From assembly GCA_934718155.1 (NCBI GenBank), contig CAKUZF010000005.1, positions 19,502-83,501 of the forward strand: 64,000 nt of DNA, in the 5' to 3' direction. The notes beneath the pieces are model-generated. The model worked only from the letters and a program-made list of their open reading frames with translations, was not told the DNA's origin and searched no databases. This stretch comes from an uncultured Parabacteroides sp. (GTDB taxonomy: Bacteria; Bacteroidota; Bacteroidia; Bacteroidales; Tannerellaceae). Of the stretch, positions 62,428-64,000 are shown one piece after another; within the stretch, counting starts at the first letter, position 1, and every line of letters begins with the position of its first letter. The position numbers and the translations under genes were made by a program.

Positions 62428-63735
62428 ATGAAGACTACTGACTCCAAGAGCTTGGTCAAAGTTAACCAAATCCTCCCGATTATGCAAGAGTATTTTGGAA
62501 AATCGATGAATCTGGCTCGTATTAAGCTTATGGCTTATATGCTCCATGCACTTTGTGTGGTGCAGACTGTGAGCCTTCATAAACTGGCTTCGGCAATGCA
62601 TACGTCGGTTGAGCGTGACTCCAATCTGCGCCGCATTCAGCGATTCATCGCCAACTATGTCTTGAACCTCGACCTGGTAGCAAGGATGATTTTATCGTGT
62701 AACTATTCAGCGGTCAAATAAATTGATAATCAGCTGTTTTTGGCGATGGTATCTACTAATGATTGGAGTAAAATAAGCAAAAACAGATATGCTTACCTTC
62801 TTTTTGTTTACATATACTATCTAATACTTTTAATATAACACCAATTACTCCTTAAAACCGTCATTAGCAACAATATCTATCGCTGAATAGTTACTTTCTC
62901 GTTGCTTCCTGTTAAGGACGGTTTGGTTTTGAGTATGGACCGCACCAACTGGAAGTTCGGAGAGTTCAACATCAATATACTCACCCTTGGCATCACCTAC
63001 AAAGGCGTTGCCTTCCCATTGCTGTTCAGTCTTTTGGGCAAACGAGGCAATTCCAATTGGGAAGAACGCAAGGATATCATGGAGCGCTTCATCCGACTTT
63101 TTGGACATGAGTGCATCGACTGCCTTGTGGCCGACCGCGAGTTCATCGGCAAGGAGTGGATTGGCTGGCTTAACGACAACAGGATTCGATACTATATCCG
63201 TATCCGGCAGGACTTTTGGGTTGTCAAGCCCTCCACAGGAGAGAGAATTAGAGCATGGTGGCTCTTCAATTCCCTTAAAGTCGGGCAGGAGAAATTCTAC
63301 TACAAGCTCTTTTTGCATAAAGGGCAGTATGTCTATCTCGCCGGAAGTCGAATCAAGAACTCTGAAGGGATACCCGAACTTCAGATTCTGATCTGTTTCA
63401 ACCGACCTGAAGATGGAGTAGCGACCTATAAAAAACGCAGGGAGATTGAAACGGCATTCCGTGCCATGAAATCTTCGGGCTTCAACATCGAGGACACCCA
63501 TCTGCGAGACAGAGAGCGTATCGCACGTCTGTTTGCGATGGTCTGCATGGCTCTTGTATGGGCGTATCTCGTTGGTGAACATAAAGATATATACGTTAAA
63601 CCGATAAAAATCCTGAAACATGGGCGAAGGGCTAAGTCATTGGTCAAGTATGGTCTTGAGGAAATCTCAAACGTACTTTTTCGACCGACATACACACCCA
63701 AATTCGATGTATTCAAATTTTTGTCATGTACTTAA
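62428..63735 (+). pseudogene. IS4-family DDE transposase, disrupted
   Basis: The N-terminal part (62428-62698: MKTTDSKSLVKVNQILPIMQ ... LNLDLVARMILS) and the C-terminal part (from 62902: LLPVKDGLVLSMDRTNWKFG ... YKKRREIETAFRAMKSSGF) are the two halves of one transposase. DDE motifs are visible: the first Asp in SMDRTNW, the second in VADREFIG, and the YxxRxxIExxFRxxK block with the Glu. A 196-bp MITE separates the halves and introduces stops. Excision with one target copy would restore the frame as MILSLLPVKD. The product is inactive as it stands. Confidence 0.88.
62699..62894. mobile_element. IS66-like MITE (non-autonomous, 196 bp)
   Basis: Perfect 14-bp terminal inverted repeats GTAACTATTCAGCG / CGCTGAATAGTTAC. 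The flanks TTTATCGT (62691-62698) and TTTCTCGT (62895-62902) are an 8-base target duplication with one change. Ends starting GTAA with 8-base duplications are typical of IS66-family elements. The interior is AT-rich and codes for nothing. It sits inside the IS4-family transposase gene. Confidence 0.85.
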
Positions 63736-63888
63736 CATATTGTTATCAGTTTATTTCTTATTTCCTACAAAAAATACTCCTTTGAAAATCAAGTGAGTTA
63801 AAAGATTTTCTTTGTTTTCAGGATTACTTTGCTTGTTCGGACAACTTTTATGGATGAAAAGCATAAAATATTCAGACTGAAAGAATAT

Positions 63889-64000
63889 TTAGTATCCACC
63901 CTTATGTCGTTGGGGCTTGAAGCAGTTTACGAGCAAGGAAGCCACGGTAAAGGCAATTCCTACCCCCACCACACCTGTCCACCCGTAATGCTGCCAAGAC
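63889..64000 (-). CDS. C-terminus of a probable MFS transporter (continues beyond the window)
   Basis: Reading leftwards from the window edge, 36 residues end in TAA at 63891-63889: a hydrophobic segment (GWTGVVGVGIAFTVASLLVN) followed by CFKPQRHKGGY. This looks like the last membrane helix and short tail of a 12-helix transporter. The family cannot be confirmed from so little. The opposite strand also has an open frame from the ATG at 63850, but its composition is less protein-like. Confidence 0.45.
   Translation of the reverse strand, partial: SWQHYGWTGVVGVGIAFTVASLLVNCFKPQRHKGGY

Larger units (their letters stand above)
62315..63733 (+). mobile_element. IS4-family insertion sequence interrupted by a MITE
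   Basis: Imperfect terminal inverted repeats: TAGTAGATGACAAAAATT at 62315-62332, and its counterpart AAGTACATGACAAAAATT read inward from 63733. The element carries one transposase gene, now broken. Removing the 196-bp inner element plus one 8-base duplication leaves about 1.2 kb, a normal IS4-family size. Exact ends and the target duplication are uncertain. Confidence 0.7.

Noticed and set aside
63850..64000. Plus-strand frame from ATG 63850 to the window end
   Set aside because: The opposite strand shows a more convincing membrane-helix C-terminus with a stop at 63891-63889; both cannot be confirmed with the available length.

Overview
The window reads as a Bacteroidales chromosome (phylum Bacteroidota), probably from the Tannerellaceae/Parabacteroides/Tannerella neighbourhood. 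The evidence is a SusC/SusD pair, TonB-linked and OmpA/FadL-type outer-membrane proteins, many lipobox lipoproteins, and promoters of the Bacteroidota -7 type (TAnnTTTG) in front of many genes. The bulk is fairly GC-rich. Two stretches (about 25.4-26.9 kb and 57.9-64 kb) are visibly different: AT-rich or repeat-laden, with broken genes.

Layout. 0-2 kb: end of a Gfo/Idh/MocA oxidoreductase, an AraC regulator and a DUF308 membrane protein. 2-8 kb: cell-surface genes (TonB-type barrel, a Tyr/Trp/Gly-rich exported protein, a FadL/OmpP1-type barrel). 8-16 kb: ECF sigma factor, rpe, a minimal comEC, a DHH phosphoesterase, DUF4827 lipoprotein + glmM, and precorrin-2 methyltransferase + RidA/chorismatase-like protein. 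16-25 kb: fused ResB/CcsA cytochrome c maturation protein, DUF4434 protein + sugar porter, nitroreductase/DUF2520/kdsC/maf operon, thioredoxin-like protein, porin. 25-27 kb: degenerate region with an AAA ATPase remnant and an orphan copy of a gene leader. 27-30 kb: OmpA-type protein and a lipoprotein. 30-35.5 kb (minus strand): ApbE fused in frame behind an IlvD/Edd dehydratase, mntP, nitroreductase, glycosyltransferase, DUF4199 protein. 35.8-57.9 kb: a glycan utilisation locus (SusC, SusD, four GH92 alpha-mannosidases, a GH20 beta-hexosaminidase, an exported metallo-beta-lactamase-fold protein). It is split by the housekeeping cluster thrS-infC-rpmI-rplT and two putative small-RNA or small-peptide genes. 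58-64 kb: acquired-looking MBOAT/SGNH acyl-transfer pair, a truncated DUF6266 gene with its leader, palindromes, and an IS4-family element broken by an IS66-like MITE.

How the genes work together. SusC/SusD would bind and import glycans released at the surface. The GH92 enzymes would trim alpha-mannose and GH20 would remove terminal beta-HexNAc, which together point to host or yeast N-glycans or mannoprotein.

The most unusual signals are: (i) a roughly 385-bp leader present as two inverted copies 34 kb apart, one still in front of a truncated DUF6266 gene and one orphaned; (ii) a free-standing gene for a 26-residue Trp/Arg-rich peptide, with its own promoter and terminator, upstream of and opposite to thrS; (iii) a 6S/Bacteroidales-1-like RNA downstream of rplT; (iv) the in-frame IlvD-ApbE fusion; (v) the nested MITE-in-IS structure. 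No tRNA, rRNA or CRISPR array was seen.
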